Counted from the stretch's first letter, positions 9,328 to 18,977 are shown. The stretch: 64,000 nucleotides of DNA from DATMFV01 sp035555975 (GCA_035555975.1 DATMFV010000004.1:1-64000); one strand, 5' to 3'. The notes: a model not told the origin generated them from the sequence alone. Translations and numbers: made by a program.

Positions 9328-12150
9328 ATGCGTTTTGCAGCAGGTCAGCGTTGGATCAGTGAACCGGAACCGGAATTGGGCCTGGGGATCGTCCTTGATG
9401 TCGAACCGAACCGGGTCAAAATGTTTTTCCCGGCGAGTAATGCGATGCGGCTCTACGCTTCCAAAAGCGCACCGCTGCGGCGGGTCCGTTTCGATGTGGA
9501 CGAGACCATCCGCTCGCACGAAGGAGAGAGCATCGTCGTCCAGCTCGTCAGCGAACGGGCCGACGGGGTGCTGACCTACGTCGGCACCAACGGCGAACGA
9601 CTGATCGAGACCCAACTCAGCGACCAGTTGACCTTCGACAAACCGGGCGAGCGGATCGCCGCCGGGCAGGTCGACGACAACGCGCTTTTCGATCTGCGCC
9701 TCGCCGCGCTGCGCCACCGGCACCGGCTGGAGGCCTCCGGCGTCCACGGGTTTTGCGGCGCGCGGATCGACCTGATCCCGCACCAACTCGCCATCGCCCA
9801 CGAAGTCACCTCGCGCCATGCCCCGCGCGTGCTGCTCGCGGACGAAGTCGGCCTGGGCAAAACCATTGAAGCGTGCCTGATCCTCCATCGCCTTCACCTG
9901 ACCGGCAAGGCGTCGCGCGTCCTGATCCTCGTCCCCGAGCCGCTCGTCCACCAATGGTTCGTGGAACTGCTCCGGCGCTTCAACCTCCTTTTCGCCATTT
10001 TCGACGAGGAACGGTGTGCCGCGATCGAAGCCAACAACCCGGAGGTCAACCCGTTTTTGGATGACCAGCTCATCCTCTGCCCGCTTTCGTGGCTCTCGGG
10101 CAGCGAACGCCGCGCCGCTCAGGCGATCGAAGCCGGGTGGGACCTCCTCGTCGTCGACGAAGCGCACCACCTCGCCTGGAGCCCGCAGGAAGCGAGCGCG
10201 GAGTACACGCTCGTCGAAACGCTCGCGCAAAAAGCCGAAGGCCTCCTCCTGCTGACCGCCACGCCGGAGCAACTCGGCGTGGAAGGCCACTTCGCCCGCC
10301 TCCGCCTGCTCGACCCGGACCGCTACCCCTCGCTCGAAGCCTTCCTGGCGGAATCCAAAGAGTACACGCCGGTCGCGAAAATCGCCGACAAGCTCGCCAC
10401 CGGCAAGAAACTGACCGCGACCGATGCCAAACGCCTCGCCGCGCTCCCCGGGAGCATCGGCGAGCACCTTGCCGCACTGCAAGGCGGCGACAAGGAGGCC
10501 GCCAAGCCGCTTCTGGAAGCATTGCTCGACCAGCACGGCACCGGCCGCGTCATCTTCCGCAACACCCGCGAACACCTGAGCGGTTTCCCCAAGCGGAACG
10601 TCTCCCTCGTCCCGCTCCCGGGCGATCTCGCGCTCGCCCTCGCCGAGTACCAGGGCGAACCGGTCGACTTCACCGGCGACCCGCGCATCCTCTGGCTCCA
10701 TGAACTGCTCCGGAAGCTGGAGGGGGGCAAGGTCCTCCTCATCTGCCGCACCCGGGAGAAAGCCGAAGCGATCGAAGCCGCCCTGCGCAATGAAACCAGC
10801 CTGCCGACCGCCATCTTCCACGAGGAACTGACCCTCCTCCAGCGCGACCGCAACGCCGCCTACTTCGCCGAGGAGGAAGGGGCGCAACTTCTCATCGCCT
10901 CGGAGATCGGCAGCGAAGGGCGCAACTTCCAGTTCGCCCATCACCTCGCCCTCTTCGATCTCCCCGACCACCCCGAACTGCTCGAACAACGGATCGGGCG
11001 GCTCGACCGCATCGGGCAAAGCTGCGACATCACCCTTCACGTCCCGTATCTCGAAGGCGGCCCCGGCGAAGTCCTCGCCCGCTGGTTTCACGAAGGGCTC
11101 GACGCTTTTGAAACGAGCCTGAGCGGCGGGAACGAACTTTTTGCCCGCTTCGGGGAAAGCGTCCGCGCCATCGCCCTGACCGAACCGCCCAAAAACGGCC
11201 GCAAACCGGCCAAAACCGGCAAGCGGGCCAAGGCGCTCGACGCGCTGATCGCCGAAAGCGCCAAGGCGCGCGCGGAAGTCCGCGACCGGCTCGCCTCCGG
11301 GCGCGACCGCCTGCTGGAACTCGGCAGTTCCCGCCCCGGCGCTGCGGAACAGTTGATCAGGGAAATCCGCGAGCGCGATGCCGACACCTCGCTCGACGCC
11401 TTCATGCTCGCCGTTTTCGACCATTACGGCGCGCACGTCGAAGATATCGCCGAACGGACCTGGATCGTCATCCCCGCCGCCGGGGGCGAGCCGTTCCCCG
11501 GCATCCCGCCCGAGGGAACCACGCTCACCGCCGACCGCAGCCGCGCCCTGAGCCGCGACGATGTCGGCTTCCTGACGTGGGACCACCCCGCCGTCCGCGG
11601 CGCGCTGGAGATGATTCTGGGAAGCCTCCTCGGCAATGCCGCGCTCGGCATCACCCAGCAGCCCGGGCCGGAAAGCTTCCTTCTGGAGACGACCCACCTC
11701 GTCGAAGCGGTCGCCCCCGGGTCGCTCCACATCGGGCGTTTTTTGCCTGCCACGCCGCTCACCGTCGTCATCGACAACCGGGGCACCGAGATCACCCGCT
11801 CGCTCAAGCCGCTCATCAACGGCCCGGTCAGCGCCATCCTCGGCAAGGCCGACCTCTACTACAAGCTCCTGCCCAAGCTGCTCGAACAGTCGCACCGGCT
11901 CGCCACCACGCAGGCCAACCAGGCCATCGCCGCGAGCCTCGTCGCCATGCAGAGCCAACTGGAGCCGGAAATCCAGCGGCTTCGCGACCTCAAAAACCTC
12001 AACCCCAACGTCCGGGAAAGCGAGGTCGAAGCCGCCCAACAGCAGTTCTACGACCTGCGCGACCACCTGGCCGACGCCCGCGTGCGGCTCGATTCCGTCC
12101 GGTTAATCTTGCGCGCTTCCAAGCTTCAATCTTATCTAAACGAACGATGA
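9328..12150 (+). CDS. rapA: RapA/HepA-type SNF2-family ATPase, RNA polymerase recycling factor homologue
   Basis: 940 residues from ATG 9328 (E. coli RapA: 968). The N-terminus, GQRWISEPEPELGLGIVLDV, matches the RapA tudor-like entry domain. The SNF2 helicase core follows: Walker A ADEVGLGKTIEA near residue 171, DEAH box VVDEAHHLAW near 275, LLTATPEQLG, and C-terminal helicase motifs SEIGSEGRNFQF and QRIGRLDRIGQ (about 530-565). The C-terminal third is RapA-specific. In E. coli the protein binds RNA polymerase and remodels stalled complexes; the same role here is by homology. The last codons overlap galE (ATGA), an unusual pairing that implies co-translation. An in-frame extension to 9076 runs through intergenic repeats and is rejected. 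Confidence 0.9.
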   Translation: MRFAAGQRWISEPEPELGLGIVLDVEPNRVKMFFPASNAMRLYASKSAPLRRVRFDVDETIRSHEGESIVVQLVSERADGVLTYVGTNGERLIETQLSDQLTFDKPGERIAAGQVDDNALFDLRLAALRHRHRLEASGVHGFCGARIDLIPHQLAIAHEVTSRHAPRVLLADEVGLGKTIEACLILHRLHLTGKASRVLILVPEPLVHQWFVELLRRFNLLFAIFDEERCAAIEANNPEVNPFLDDQLILCPLSWLSGSERRAAQAIEAGWDLLVVDEAHHLAWSPQEASAEYTLVETLAQKAEGLLLLTATPEQLGVEGHFARLRLLDPDRYPSLEAFLAESKEYTPVAKIADKLATGKKLTATDAKRLAALPGSIGEHLAALQGGDKEAAKPLLEALLDQHGTGRVIFRNTREHLSGFPKRNVSLVPLPGDLALALAEYQGEPVDFTGDPRILWLHELLRKLEGGKVLLICRTREKAEAIEAALRNETSLPTAIFHEELTLLQRDRNAAYFAEEEGAQLLIASEIGSEGRNFQFAHHLALFDLPDHPELLEQRIGRLDRIGQSCDITLHVPYLEGGPGEVLARWFHEGLDAFETSLSGGNELFARFGESVRAIALTEPPKNGRKPAKTGKRAKALDALIAESAKARAEVRDRLASGRDRLLELGSSRPGAAEQLIREIRERDADTSLDAFMLAVFDHYGAHVEDIAERTWIVIPAAGGEPFPGIPPEGTTLTADRSRALSRDDVGFLTWDHPAVRGALEMILGSLLGNAALGITQQPGPESFLLETTHLVEAVAPGSLHIGRFLPATPLTVVIDNRGTEITRSLKPLINGPVSAILGKADLYYKLLPKLLEQSHRLATTQANQAIAASLVAMQSQLEPEIQRLRDLKNLNPNVRESEVEAAQQQFYDLRDHLADARVRLDSVRLILRASKLQSYLNER

Positions 12151-13118
12151 AGATCTTTGTTACGGGGGGAGCCGGTTACATCGGCAGCATCTGCGTTGAA
12201 CACCTGCTCGACCACGGCCACGAAGTCACCGTGTTCGACAACCTGAGCGAAGGCCACCGCAAGGCGGTCGATCCCCGGGCGGCGCTCATCGTCGGCGACC
12301 TGCAAGCGCGCGACGAAATCGCCGCAGCGCTTGCACAAACACGGCCCGAGGCGGTCATGCACTTTGCCGCCAACGCGCTGGTCGGCGAATCGATGGTCAA
12401 CCCGTCCAAATACTTCCTCAACAACATCTACGGCGGCATCAACCTGCTCGACGCCGCCGTCGCCGCCGGGGTGAAACGGTTTGTCTTCTCCTCCACCTGC
12501 GCCACCTTCGGCCTGCCCGAAGCGGTCCCGATCGACGAAAGCCAGCCGCAGCGGCCGATCAACCCGTACGGGGAATCGAAGCTCTCGTTTGAAAAAATCC
12601 TCCGCTGGTACGACGAAATCCACGGGTTGCGCTACGTCGCGCTGCGCTACTTCAACGCCGCCGGGGCGAGCGCAAGGTTTGGCGAAGACCACCGCATCGA
12701 AACGCACCTGATCCCGAACATCCTCAAGGTCGCGCTCGGCCAGAAGCCGCACGTCGAAATCTTCGGCACCGATTACCCGACGCCGGACGGCACCTGCATC
12801 CGCGACTACATCCACATCCTCGACCTCGCCCAGGCCCACCGGCTCGCCCTGGGGAGCGAAAGCAGCGCCGTCTTCAACCTCGGCACCGGCGGCGGCAACA
12901 GCGTGCGCGAAGTCATCGCCGCCTGCACCCGGGTCACGGGAAGGCCGATCACCGTCGTCGAACAGGCCCGCCGCCCCGGCGATCCCCCCCGGCTCATCGC
13001 CGCCTCGGAAAAGATTGCGCGTGAACTCGGGTGGAAGCCCGGCTATCAATCGCTTGACGCCATTATCGAAAGCGCCTGGGCCTGGCATCTCCAGCACCCC
13101 GAAGGCTACGGCGACTGA
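12147..13118 (+). CDS. galE: UDP-glucose 4-epimerase
   Basis: 323 residues. An extended short-chain dehydrogenase that interconverts UDP-glucose and UDP-galactose with bound NAD. The N-terminal dinucleotide loop is VTGGAGYIGS (residues 5-14); then FDNLSEGH, HFAANALVGES, the SSTCATFG strand, and the catalytic Tyr/Lys in PYGESK (about 148-153); RYFNAAGA and GTCIRDYIHILDLA are typical of GalE. The start is the ATG overlapping the rapA stop by four bases. It supplies galactosyl units for LPS or capsule; no other sugar gene is adjacent. Confidence 0.93.
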   Translation: MKIFVTGGAGYIGSICVEHLLDHGHEVTVFDNLSEGHRKAVDPRAALIVGDLQARDEIAAALAQTRPEAVMHFAANALVGESMVNPSKYFLNNIYGGINLLDAAVAAGVKRFVFSSTCATFGLPEAVPIDESQPQRPINPYGESKLSFEKILRWYDEIHGLRYVALRYFNAAGASARFGEDHRIETHLIPNILKVALGQKPHVEIFGTDYPTPDGTCIRDYIHILDLAQAHRLALGSESSAVFNLGTGGGNSVREVIAACTRVTGRPITVVEQARRPGDPPRLIAASEKIARELGWKPGYQSLDAIIESAWAWHLQHPEGYGD

Positions 13119-13138
13119 CGCTCTGAAAATTTGCACCC

Positions 13139-13942
13139 ATGAAACCGAACCGGATCGACCAGACTTTCGCACGGCTGCGCGCCAGCAACCAAAAAGGATT
13201 CATCGCCTACATCGGCGCGGGAGACCCGACGCTCGCCGCCACCGAGGAATTGACCGTTGCCCTTGAAAAGGCGGGGGTCGACCTCATCGAACTCGGCGTG
13301 CCGTTTTCCGATCCGCTCGCCGACGGCATCGTCAACCAGCAGGCCGCCCAGCGCGCGCTCGAAAACGGCGCAACGCTCGCCGGAGTGCTCGAAAGCGTCC
13401 GCCGCATCCGCGAAAAAACCGACACGCTCCCCGTCGTCCTCTACACCTATATGAACCCGGTCTACACCTACGGGTTTAAACGCTTCCTCTGCGACGCCGA
13501 AGAAGCCGGGGTCGACGGCCTGCTCCTGCTCGACCTGCCGCCGGACGAAGACCATGGCGAATTCGATGTCCCCGGCAACCTGCGCCGCATCCGCCTGATC
13601 GCCCCGACCACCCCGCCCGAACGGATCGCCGAACTGACCCGCCGCGCCGAAGGGTTCATCTACTACATCTCGCGCGAAGGGGTCACCGGCGCGCAGGAAA
13701 CCGTTGCGGGCAATCTCGCCGCCGGGGTCGCCGCCATCCGTGCGACGACCGACCTGCCGATCGCCATCGGCTTCGGCATCTCGACGCCGGAACAGGCGCG
13801 CGAAGTCGCCTCGCACGCCGACGCCGCCGTGGTCGGCAGCGCGATCGTCAGGAAAATCGGCGAATACGGCTCGCAACCCGATCTTGTCGCCCGCGTGGCC
13901 GACTTCGTCCGCCCGCTCGCCGACGCCGCCCATGGCGCGTAG
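13139..13942 (+). CDS. trpA: Tryptophan synthase alpha subunit
   Basis: 267 residues. It cleaves indole-3-glycerol phosphate to indole and glyceraldehyde-3-phosphate and passes indole to TrpB. The catalytic acids are in place: Glu51 in LIELGVPFSDP and Asp62 in the following LADG (Glu49/Asp60 in the Salmonella enzyme). The phosphate-binding segment IGFGISTPEQA (about 205) and AAVVGSAIV match. Twenty bases separate it from galE. trpB and the other trp genes are not in the window, so the operon is dispersed in this genome. Confidence 0.94.
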   Translation: MKPNRIDQTFARLRASNQKGFIAYIGAGDPTLAATEELTVALEKAGVDLIELGVPFSDPLADGIVNQQAAQRALENGATLAGVLESVRRIREKTDTLPVVLYTYMNPVYTYGFKRFLCDAEEAGVDGLLLLDLPPDEDHGEFDVPGNLRRIRLIAPTTPPERIAELTRRAEGFIYYISREGVTGAQETVAGNLAAGVAAIRATTDLPIAIGFGISTPEQAREVASHADAAVVGSAIVRKIGEYGSQPDLVARVADFVRPLADAAHGA

Positions 13943-13973
13943 GACTTCGGTTCACCCGTTTTTCCTATCCATC

Positions 13974-14020
13974 TTCAACGCCGCGGCGGGCGAGGAGGTC
14001 CGCCCTCCATGGCGCTCCCT
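13974..14020. repeat. Dispersed repeat family 2, single unit
   Basis: TTCAACGCCGCGGCGGGCGA then GGAGGTCCGCCCTCCATGGC, the same word set as the pair at 8824-8944 in inverted orientation. It lies between trpA and pyc and creates a spurious in-frame extension of pyc. Confidence 0.65.
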
Positions 14021-14125
14021 GACCCCCGTCGCCTACAGAGCGCTGAAAAACCCTTTGCCGGATGCGGCGTGGCTCCTATAATCGGCCACTTTTTTCAACA
14101 ACGCTTTTACCTTTTTCTTTCCCAC

Positions 14126-17100
14126 ATGAGTTCCATCACCTCCGGCGCCCGTCCATCCAAGCAGAAGCAAAGCCCCAAAAGCGGCACCCCTTCCACGACG
14201 CCCAAGAAACTGCTGGTGGCCAACCGGAGCGAGATCGCCATCCGCCTTTTCCGTTCCGCGTCGGAACTCGGCCTGCGCACCGTCGCCATCTACGCGCAGG
14301 AGGACAAGCTCTCCGTCCACCGCTTCAAGGCGGATGAGGCGTACCTCGTCGGTGAAGGGAAAGGCCCCGTCGGCGCGTACCTCGATATTGACGGGATCAT
14401 CGCCCTCGCGCTCGAACGCGGCGTCGAACTGATCCACCCCGGCTACGGTTTCCTGGCTGAAAACGCGAAATTCGCCCGGGCGTGCGCCGCCGCGGGGATC
14501 ACGTTTGTCGGCCCCCGGCCCGAACTGCTCGAACTGATGGGCGACAAGGTGGCCGCCCGCGCCGTCTGCCAGCGCCTGAAAGTCCCGACGCTCCCCGGCA
14601 CCGACGATCCCGTCACCGACCGCGACGAAGCGCTCAAGACCGCCAACGAAATCGGCTTCCCGCTCATCATCAAGGCAGCCTTCGGCGGCGGCGGGCGCGG
14701 CATGCGCGTCGTCAAGAAGCCCGAAGACCTCGCCACCCTTCTCGACGAAGCGCAGGGCGAAGCCGAACGCGCCTTCGGCAACCCCGCCGTCTTCCTCGAA
14801 AAATATATCGAGCGGGCCAAGCACATCGAAGTCCAGATCCTCGGCGACCAGCACGGCAACGTCCTCCACCTCCACGAGCGCGACTGCTCCGTCCAGCGCC
14901 GTCACCAGAAGGTGGTCGAAATCGCCCCCTCCGTCGGGCTCGACGAAACCACCCGGCGCGAACTGTGCGACGCCGCCGTCCGCATCGCGAAGGAGATCGG
15001 CTACGATAACGCCGGAACCATGGAGTTCCTCCTCGATGTCGATTCCAACGAATGGTTCTTCATCGAGATGAACCCCCGCATCCAGGTCGAACACACCGTC
15101 ACCGAAGTGATCACCGGGATCGACATCGTCCGCTCGCAGATCCTGATCGCCCAGGGGGCCGCCCTCCACGGGCCGGAAGTCTCCCTGCCCGAGCAGGACA
15201 AAGTGCCGCGCAACGGCTACGCGGTCCAGTGCCGGATCACCACCGAAGACCCGGAGAACAAATTCATGCCCGATTACGGGCGGATCGTCGCCTACCGCTC
15301 GGCCGCGGGTTTCGGCATCCGGCTCGACGGCGGGATGGGCGACTCAGGGAGCGTCATCACCCCGTTTTACGACTCGCTGCTCGTCAAGGTCACCGCTTCG
15401 GGCGGCTCCTTCCCGCTCGCCTTGCAGCGGATGGACCGCGCCCTGCGCGAATTCCGCATCCGCGGCGTCAAGACCAACATCCCGTTCCTGGAAAACGTCA
15501 TCTCACACGATACCTTCCGCTCCGGGAACGCCACCACGACGCTCATCGACACCACCCCGGCGCTCTTCGTCTTCAAACCGCGCCGCGACCGTGCCACCAA
15601 GCTGCTCAACTTCCTGGGCGATGTCATCGTCAACGGCAACCCGCAGGCCAAGGGGTACAAACCCGAAGAACCGCTCCCGCCGATTCCCGTGCCCGGTTAT
15701 GACCGCGAAACCCCGCCGCCTGCCGGGAGCCGCCAGAAACTGCTGGAACTCGGGCCGCGGAAATTCTCCGAGTGGATGCGTGAACGCAAGGAACTCCTCG
15801 TCACCGACACCACCTTCCGCGACGCCCACCAGTCGCTGCTCGCCACGCGCGTACGCAGCTACGACATGCTCGCCATCGCCGACGCGCTCGCCCGCCGCGC
15901 ACCCCGGCTTTTCTCGCTCGAAATGTGGGGCGGCGCCACGTTCGATACCGCCATGCGCTTTTTGCGCGAAGACCCGTGGGTCCGCCTGCGCGAACTGCGC
16001 GAACGGATTCCCAACATCTGCTTCCAGATGCTTTTCCGCGGTTCAAACGCCGTCGGCTACTCCAACTACCCGCCAAGCGTCGTCGCCGGGTTCGTCAAAC
16101 ACTCGGCGGAAGCGGGGATCGACCTCTTCCGCATCTTCGACTCGCTCAACTACACCCCCAACCTCCGGATCGCCATGGAAGCGGTTCAGGAGACGCACGC
16201 CCTTTGCGAAGCGGCGATCTGCTACACCGGCGACATCCTCGACCCGGCCCGCAGCAAGTATTCGCTCAAATACTACGTCAACCTGGCGAAGGAACTCGAG
16301 CAGATGGGCGCGCACATCCTCTGCATCAAGGATATGGCCGGACTCTGCCGCCCGTATGCCGCCCACCAGCTCGTCAAGACGCTCAAGGAGGAGATCGGCC
16401 TGCCGATCCACTTCCACACCCACGACACGAGCGGCGTCAACGCGGCTTCCATCCTCCAGGCGTCCGACGCAGGGGTCGATGTCGTCGATCTCGCGCTTGC
16501 TTCGATGAGCGGTTCGACCAGCCAGCCCAACCTCAACTCCATCGTCGCCGCGCTGCAACACACCCCGCGCGAAACCGGGCTCAACCTCGACACACTCAAC
16601 GAATTTTCCGACTACTGGGAGCAGGTCCGCGAGCATTACCACCCGTTTGACACCTCGCCCAAGGCAGGCAGCGCCGAGGTCTACCTCCACGAAATGCCCG
16701 GCGGCCAGTTCACCAACCTCAAGGAACAGGCGTCCGCCATGGGCCTCGGTCACCGGTGGCCGGAAATCGCGCGGTGCTATGCCGAGGTCAATCTCCTCTT
16801 TGGCGACATCGTGAAGGTCACCCCGTCGAGCAAAGTCGTCGGCGATCTCGCCCTTTTCCTCTTTACGCGCGGCATCAAACCGGCCGATGTCGTCAACCTC
16901 CCGCCCGGTACGCCGTTCCCGGAATCGGTCATCGACATGCTCTCCGGGGGCTTGGGCGAGCCGATCGGCGGCTGGCCGCGGAAGCTCGTCGAAGTCGTCG
17001 TCGGCAACGAAAAACGCGAAGCGCTCGCGCCGGAGATCGACCTCGAAGCGACCACTGCGGAACTCGCAGCCAAGATCAAGCGCGAACCGACGCAGGACGA

Positions 17101-17623
17101 CCTCTACAGCTACCTGATGTATCCGGAGGTTTTCACCGAATTTGCCAAGGTCGTCCGCGAGTACGGCAAGGTCTCCGTCCTCCCGACCGCCGCCTTCTTC
17201 TTCGGCCTGGAACCGGGCGAGGAGATCGCCGTCGACATCGAGGAAGGCAAGCGCCTCTACGTCAAGCTGATCCAGATCGGCAACCCGAACAAGGATGGCC
17301 AGCGCACCGTCACCTTTGAACTCAACGGCGTCCCGCGCCAGGCGCTCATCGTCGACAAGGCGCTCGGCGGCAAGCCCAAACAGCGCGCCAAGGCCGATCC
17401 GGCCGACCCGTTGCAGGTCGGCGCGCCGATCCCCGGCATGATCACCGCCTTGAGCACCAGCGTCGGCAGCCGCGTCGCCAAGGGCGACAAGGTCGTCACG
17501 CTCGAAGCGATGAAGATGCAGACCACCATCTACGCGCCGCAGGACGGCGTCGTCCTGGAACTGCTCGTCGCCGTCGGCGATTCCGTGGAGAGCAAGGACC
17601 TGCTCCTGCGGCTCAAGGAGTAA
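14126..17623 (+). CDS. pyc: Pyruvate carboxylase (single chain)
   Basis: 1165 residues, standard for the single-chain enzyme that makes oxaloacetate from pyruvate, bicarbonate and ATP. Domain order: biotin carboxylase (about 30-480) with LLVANRSEIAIR, the ATP-grasp loop AAFGGGGRGMR, ERDCSVQRRHQKV and EMNPRIQVEHTVTE; carboxyltransferase (about 550-830) with VTDTTFRDAHQSLLATRVR, LEMWGGATFD and HFHTHDTSG; the PYC tetramerisation domain; and a C-terminal biotinyl domain with EAMKMQ, where Lys carries biotin, about 30 residues before the end. The start at 14126 is the first Met before the basic linker; the upstream in-frame ATG at 14009 lies in repeat sequence. It replenishes the TCA cycle. A pyrimidine run precedes the start in place of a Shine-Dalgarno site. 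Confidence 0.95.
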   Translation: MSSITSGARPSKQKQSPKSGTPSTTPKKLLVANRSEIAIRLFRSASELGLRTVAIYAQEDKLSVHRFKADEAYLVGEGKGPVGAYLDIDGIIALALERGVELIHPGYGFLAENAKFARACAAAGITFVGPRPELLELMGDKVAARAVCQRLKVPTLPGTDDPVTDRDEALKTANEIGFPLIIKAAFGGGGRGMRVVKKPEDLATLLDEAQGEAERAFGNPAVFLEKYIERAKHIEVQILGDQHGNVLHLHERDCSVQRRHQKVVEIAPSVGLDETTRRELCDAAVRIAKEIGYDNAGTMEFLLDVDSNEWFFIEMNPRIQVEHTVTEVITGIDIVRSQILIAQGAALHGPEVSLPEQDKVPRNGYAVQCRITTEDPENKFMPDYGRIVAYRSAAGFGIRLDGGMGDSGSVITPFYDSLLVKVTASGGSFPLALQRMDRALREFRIRGVKTNIPFLENVISHDTFRSGNATTTLIDTTPALFVFKPRRDRATKLLNFLGDVIVNGNPQAKGYKPEEPLPPIPVPGYDRETPPPAGSRQKLLELGPRKFSEWMRERKELLVTDTTFRDAHQSLLATRVRSYDMLAIADALARRAPRLFSLEMWGGATFDTAMRFLREDPWVRLRELRERIPNICFQMLFRGSNAVGYSNYPPSVVAGFVKHSAEAGIDLFRIFDSLNYTPNLRIAMEAVQETHALCEAAICYTGDILDPARSKYSLKYYVNLAKELEQMGAHILCIKDMAGLCRPYAAHQLVKTLKEEIGLPIHFHTHDTSGVNAASILQASDAGVDVVDLALASMSGSTSQPNLNSIVAALQHTPRETGLNLDTLNEFSDYWEQVREHYHPFDTSPKAGSAEVYLHEMPGGQFTNLKEQASAMGLGHRWPEIARCYAEVNLLFGDIVKVTPSSKVVGDLALFLFTRGIKPADVVNLPPGTPFPESVIDMLSGGLGEPIGGWPRKLVEVVVGNEKREALAPEIDLEATTAELAAKIKREPTQDDLYSYLMYPEVFTEFAKVVREYGKVSVLPTAAFFFGLEPGEEIAVDIEEGKRLYVKLIQIGNPNKDGQRTVTFELNGVPRQALIVDKALGGKPKQRAKADPADPLQVGAPIPGMITALSTSVGSRVAKGDKVVTLEAMKMQTTIYAPQDGVVLELLVAVGDSVESKDLLLRLKE

Positions 17624-17642
17624 ACAGTCCGCGCGATCCCCT

Positions 17643-18011
17643 TTGCCAAACCTCCGCCTGCCAGATTTCGGGCGGCTCCGGTACCGCTACCGGGGCCGCC
17701 GTAAAGGCCCCGCCCTCGTGTTGGGCGCGTTCCTTTTTCTGGTGGGGATCAAGCTGAAGCTGCCGGTCCTCTTCGGCCTGCTCCTCGCCGGGGTGGGAGC
17801 GCTCATCGGCTACTTCTTCAGTTCGTACGTGATCGTGGCAGGGATCGCCCTCGCCTGCCTCTCCGCAGCCGTTCTGGTCACCGCCCTTCTTTACTGGATT
17901 TACCGTTTCCTTGGCGGCGCTGGAGGGTCGACCTCCGCGTCAATTGCGGCACTGGGTCTGGCTCGCACGCTTCATCGAAGCGATGCTCGCCTCCAGCGGA
18001 AACAACGATAG
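17643..18011 (+). CDS. Possible small membrane protein whose 3' end runs into a dispersed repeat
   Basis: TTG start 19 bases after the pyc stop; 122 residues. A basic N-terminus (RLRYRYRGRRKG) is followed by two or three hydrophobic segments (about 24-92: ALVLGAFLFLVGI, LFGLLLAGVGALIGYFF, VIVAGIALACLSAAVLV). From about residue 92 the frame enters repeat family 2 (17914-17946) and the last 30 residues look arbitrary. The membrane part could be a real protein whose natural end was replaced by the repeat. No good ribosome binding site; family not recognised. Confidence 0.4.
   Translation: MPNLRLPDFGRLRYRYRGRRKGPALVLGAFLFLVGIKLKLPVLFGLLLAGVGALIGYFFSSYVIVAGIALACLSAAVLVTALLYWIYRFLGGAGGSTSASIAALGLARTLHRSDARLQRKQR
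17914..17946. repeat. Dispersed repeat family 2, partial unit
   Basis: GGCGGCGCTGGAGGGTCGAC then CTCCGCGTC, matching the left unit at 8824. It overlaps the end of the preceding open frame. Confidence 0.6.
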
Positions 18012-18038
18012 CTTTTCCCCCGTGTTCAGGAGCTTTCT

Positions 18039-18653
18039 CTATGGCTCCTTGAAGCCGCTGCTCAAGGACGACGGGAAACCGCCCACGGTTGAAGGAGCGG
18101 AGCCAGCGCTCTGATGGAAACAATAAAGCACATCTTCCCACATCCATAAAAGCCGTTCACCCACCGTCTTATCGGGGATGACCCGCTCAACCCCCTCAAG
18201 TTGAATCGTTTCGTCCAACGGGCCATGATACGAATGCAGCAGCAAACCGAACTCCCGAACACCCGAGCCGAAGACTTCTGCGATCAAACTTCTCCACGAA
18301 GCCAACTCCGCAAGGTTCGCCTCGCTTTCGCGCTGATCGACGGCTGCTGAACTTCTCCGCTTTTGGACCATGGCCCGCGCTATTTTGGCCGCCGCCCACC
18401 CCTTCTTCCGCAGGCGTTGCTCCTCCGCCGCCCAGTCCGGAACGTGACGGTGGCGTCGCCGATACGAGCCGAGAACCGTTCCGCAGTCACAATGGCGGAG
18501 CGTGGTAAGAAAATATCGCTGATCGCGACGAAGCTGCCGCTCAATGCCGGGGTTGGCCAAAGGACGAAACTGCCTGCCGTGCCTGCGCGCCAATGCGGCA
18601 AGCTCGCTGTGCGGGGCCGTCTTTGGCAAAACAGCGGTGATGAAGTGGCACAT
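18039..18653 (-). CDS. Conserved hypothetical protein
   Basis: 204 residues starting MCHFITAVLPKTAP, an opening I have seen in uncharacterised proteins of many Gram-negative bacteria. A CDCGTVLGSYRR motif (about 55-66) is followed by a basic helical region and an acidic C-terminal half with many Trp (LLWMWEDVLYCF). No signal peptide or membrane segment. It faces away from pyc and may belong to a genomic-island cargo set, since the next genes are also of unknown type. Function not known. Confidence 0.6.
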   Translation of the reverse strand: MCHFITAVLPKTAPHSELAALARRHGRQFRPLANPGIERQLRRDQRYFLTTLRHCDCGTVLGSYRRRHRHVPDWAAEEQRLRKKGWAAAKIARAMVQKRRSSAAVDQRESEANLAELASWRSLIAEVFGSGVREFGLLLHSYHGPLDETIQLEGVERVIPDKTVGERLLWMWEDVLYCFHQSAGSAPSTVGGFPSSLSSGFKEP

Positions 18654-18743
18654 CGGAAATCAACTCCACCTACCCTGCCCGCGGATGGCAAGGATGGCAA
18701 CGCGAAAGAAAGCTGACCCGCGCCACCTGGCGCCACCCGCCCC

Positions 18744-18977
18744 CTACGGCGTCGGCTGGTCATCCCGACGAAATGCGGCGGGATGGTAGCGCTTGAACTC
18801 CGTCAACCCCTGTCGGATCACCTTCATCGTATTGCGGTCCACGATCTGGTAATAACGCCCCGGCTCATCCAGCAGATTATCCAGCGCCTCCTCCACACTC
18901 GAGAAAGAGTCCAGAAAGTCATAAAACCCGCCCATGGGACGGCCAGCGTAATAGGTGAAAACAAGATAACGGCGCAT
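18744..18977 (-). CDS. Small hypothetical protein
   Basis: 77 residues from ATG 18977, chosen because AAGGGA lies nine bases upstream; an in-frame ATG at 19004 has no such site. The sequence (MRRYLVFTYYAGRPMGGFYDFLDSF at the start) has a beta-alpha look and an acidic middle (SVEEALDNLLDEPG), then YYQIVDRNTM. It resembles small phage- or island-borne proteins that report a display or substitution field, but I cannot name a family. Confidence 0.55.
   Translation of the reverse strand: MRRYLVFTYYAGRPMGGFYDFLDSFSSVEEALDNLLDEPGRYYQIVDRNTMKVIRQGLTEFKRYHPAAFRRDDQPTP

Noticed and set aside
9277..12066. 929-residue open frame opposite rapA
   Set aside because: A shadow frame produced by GC-rich codon use; repetitive Glu/Gly/Val-rich product with no motif, opposite a secure gene.
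13985..14125. Pyruvate carboxylase starting at 14009
   Set aside because: The added 39 residues come from repeat family 2 and AT-rich leader sequence.
14033..15169. 378-residue minus-strand frame opposite pyc
   Set aside because: Shadow of the biotin carboxylase region; no start signal or family.
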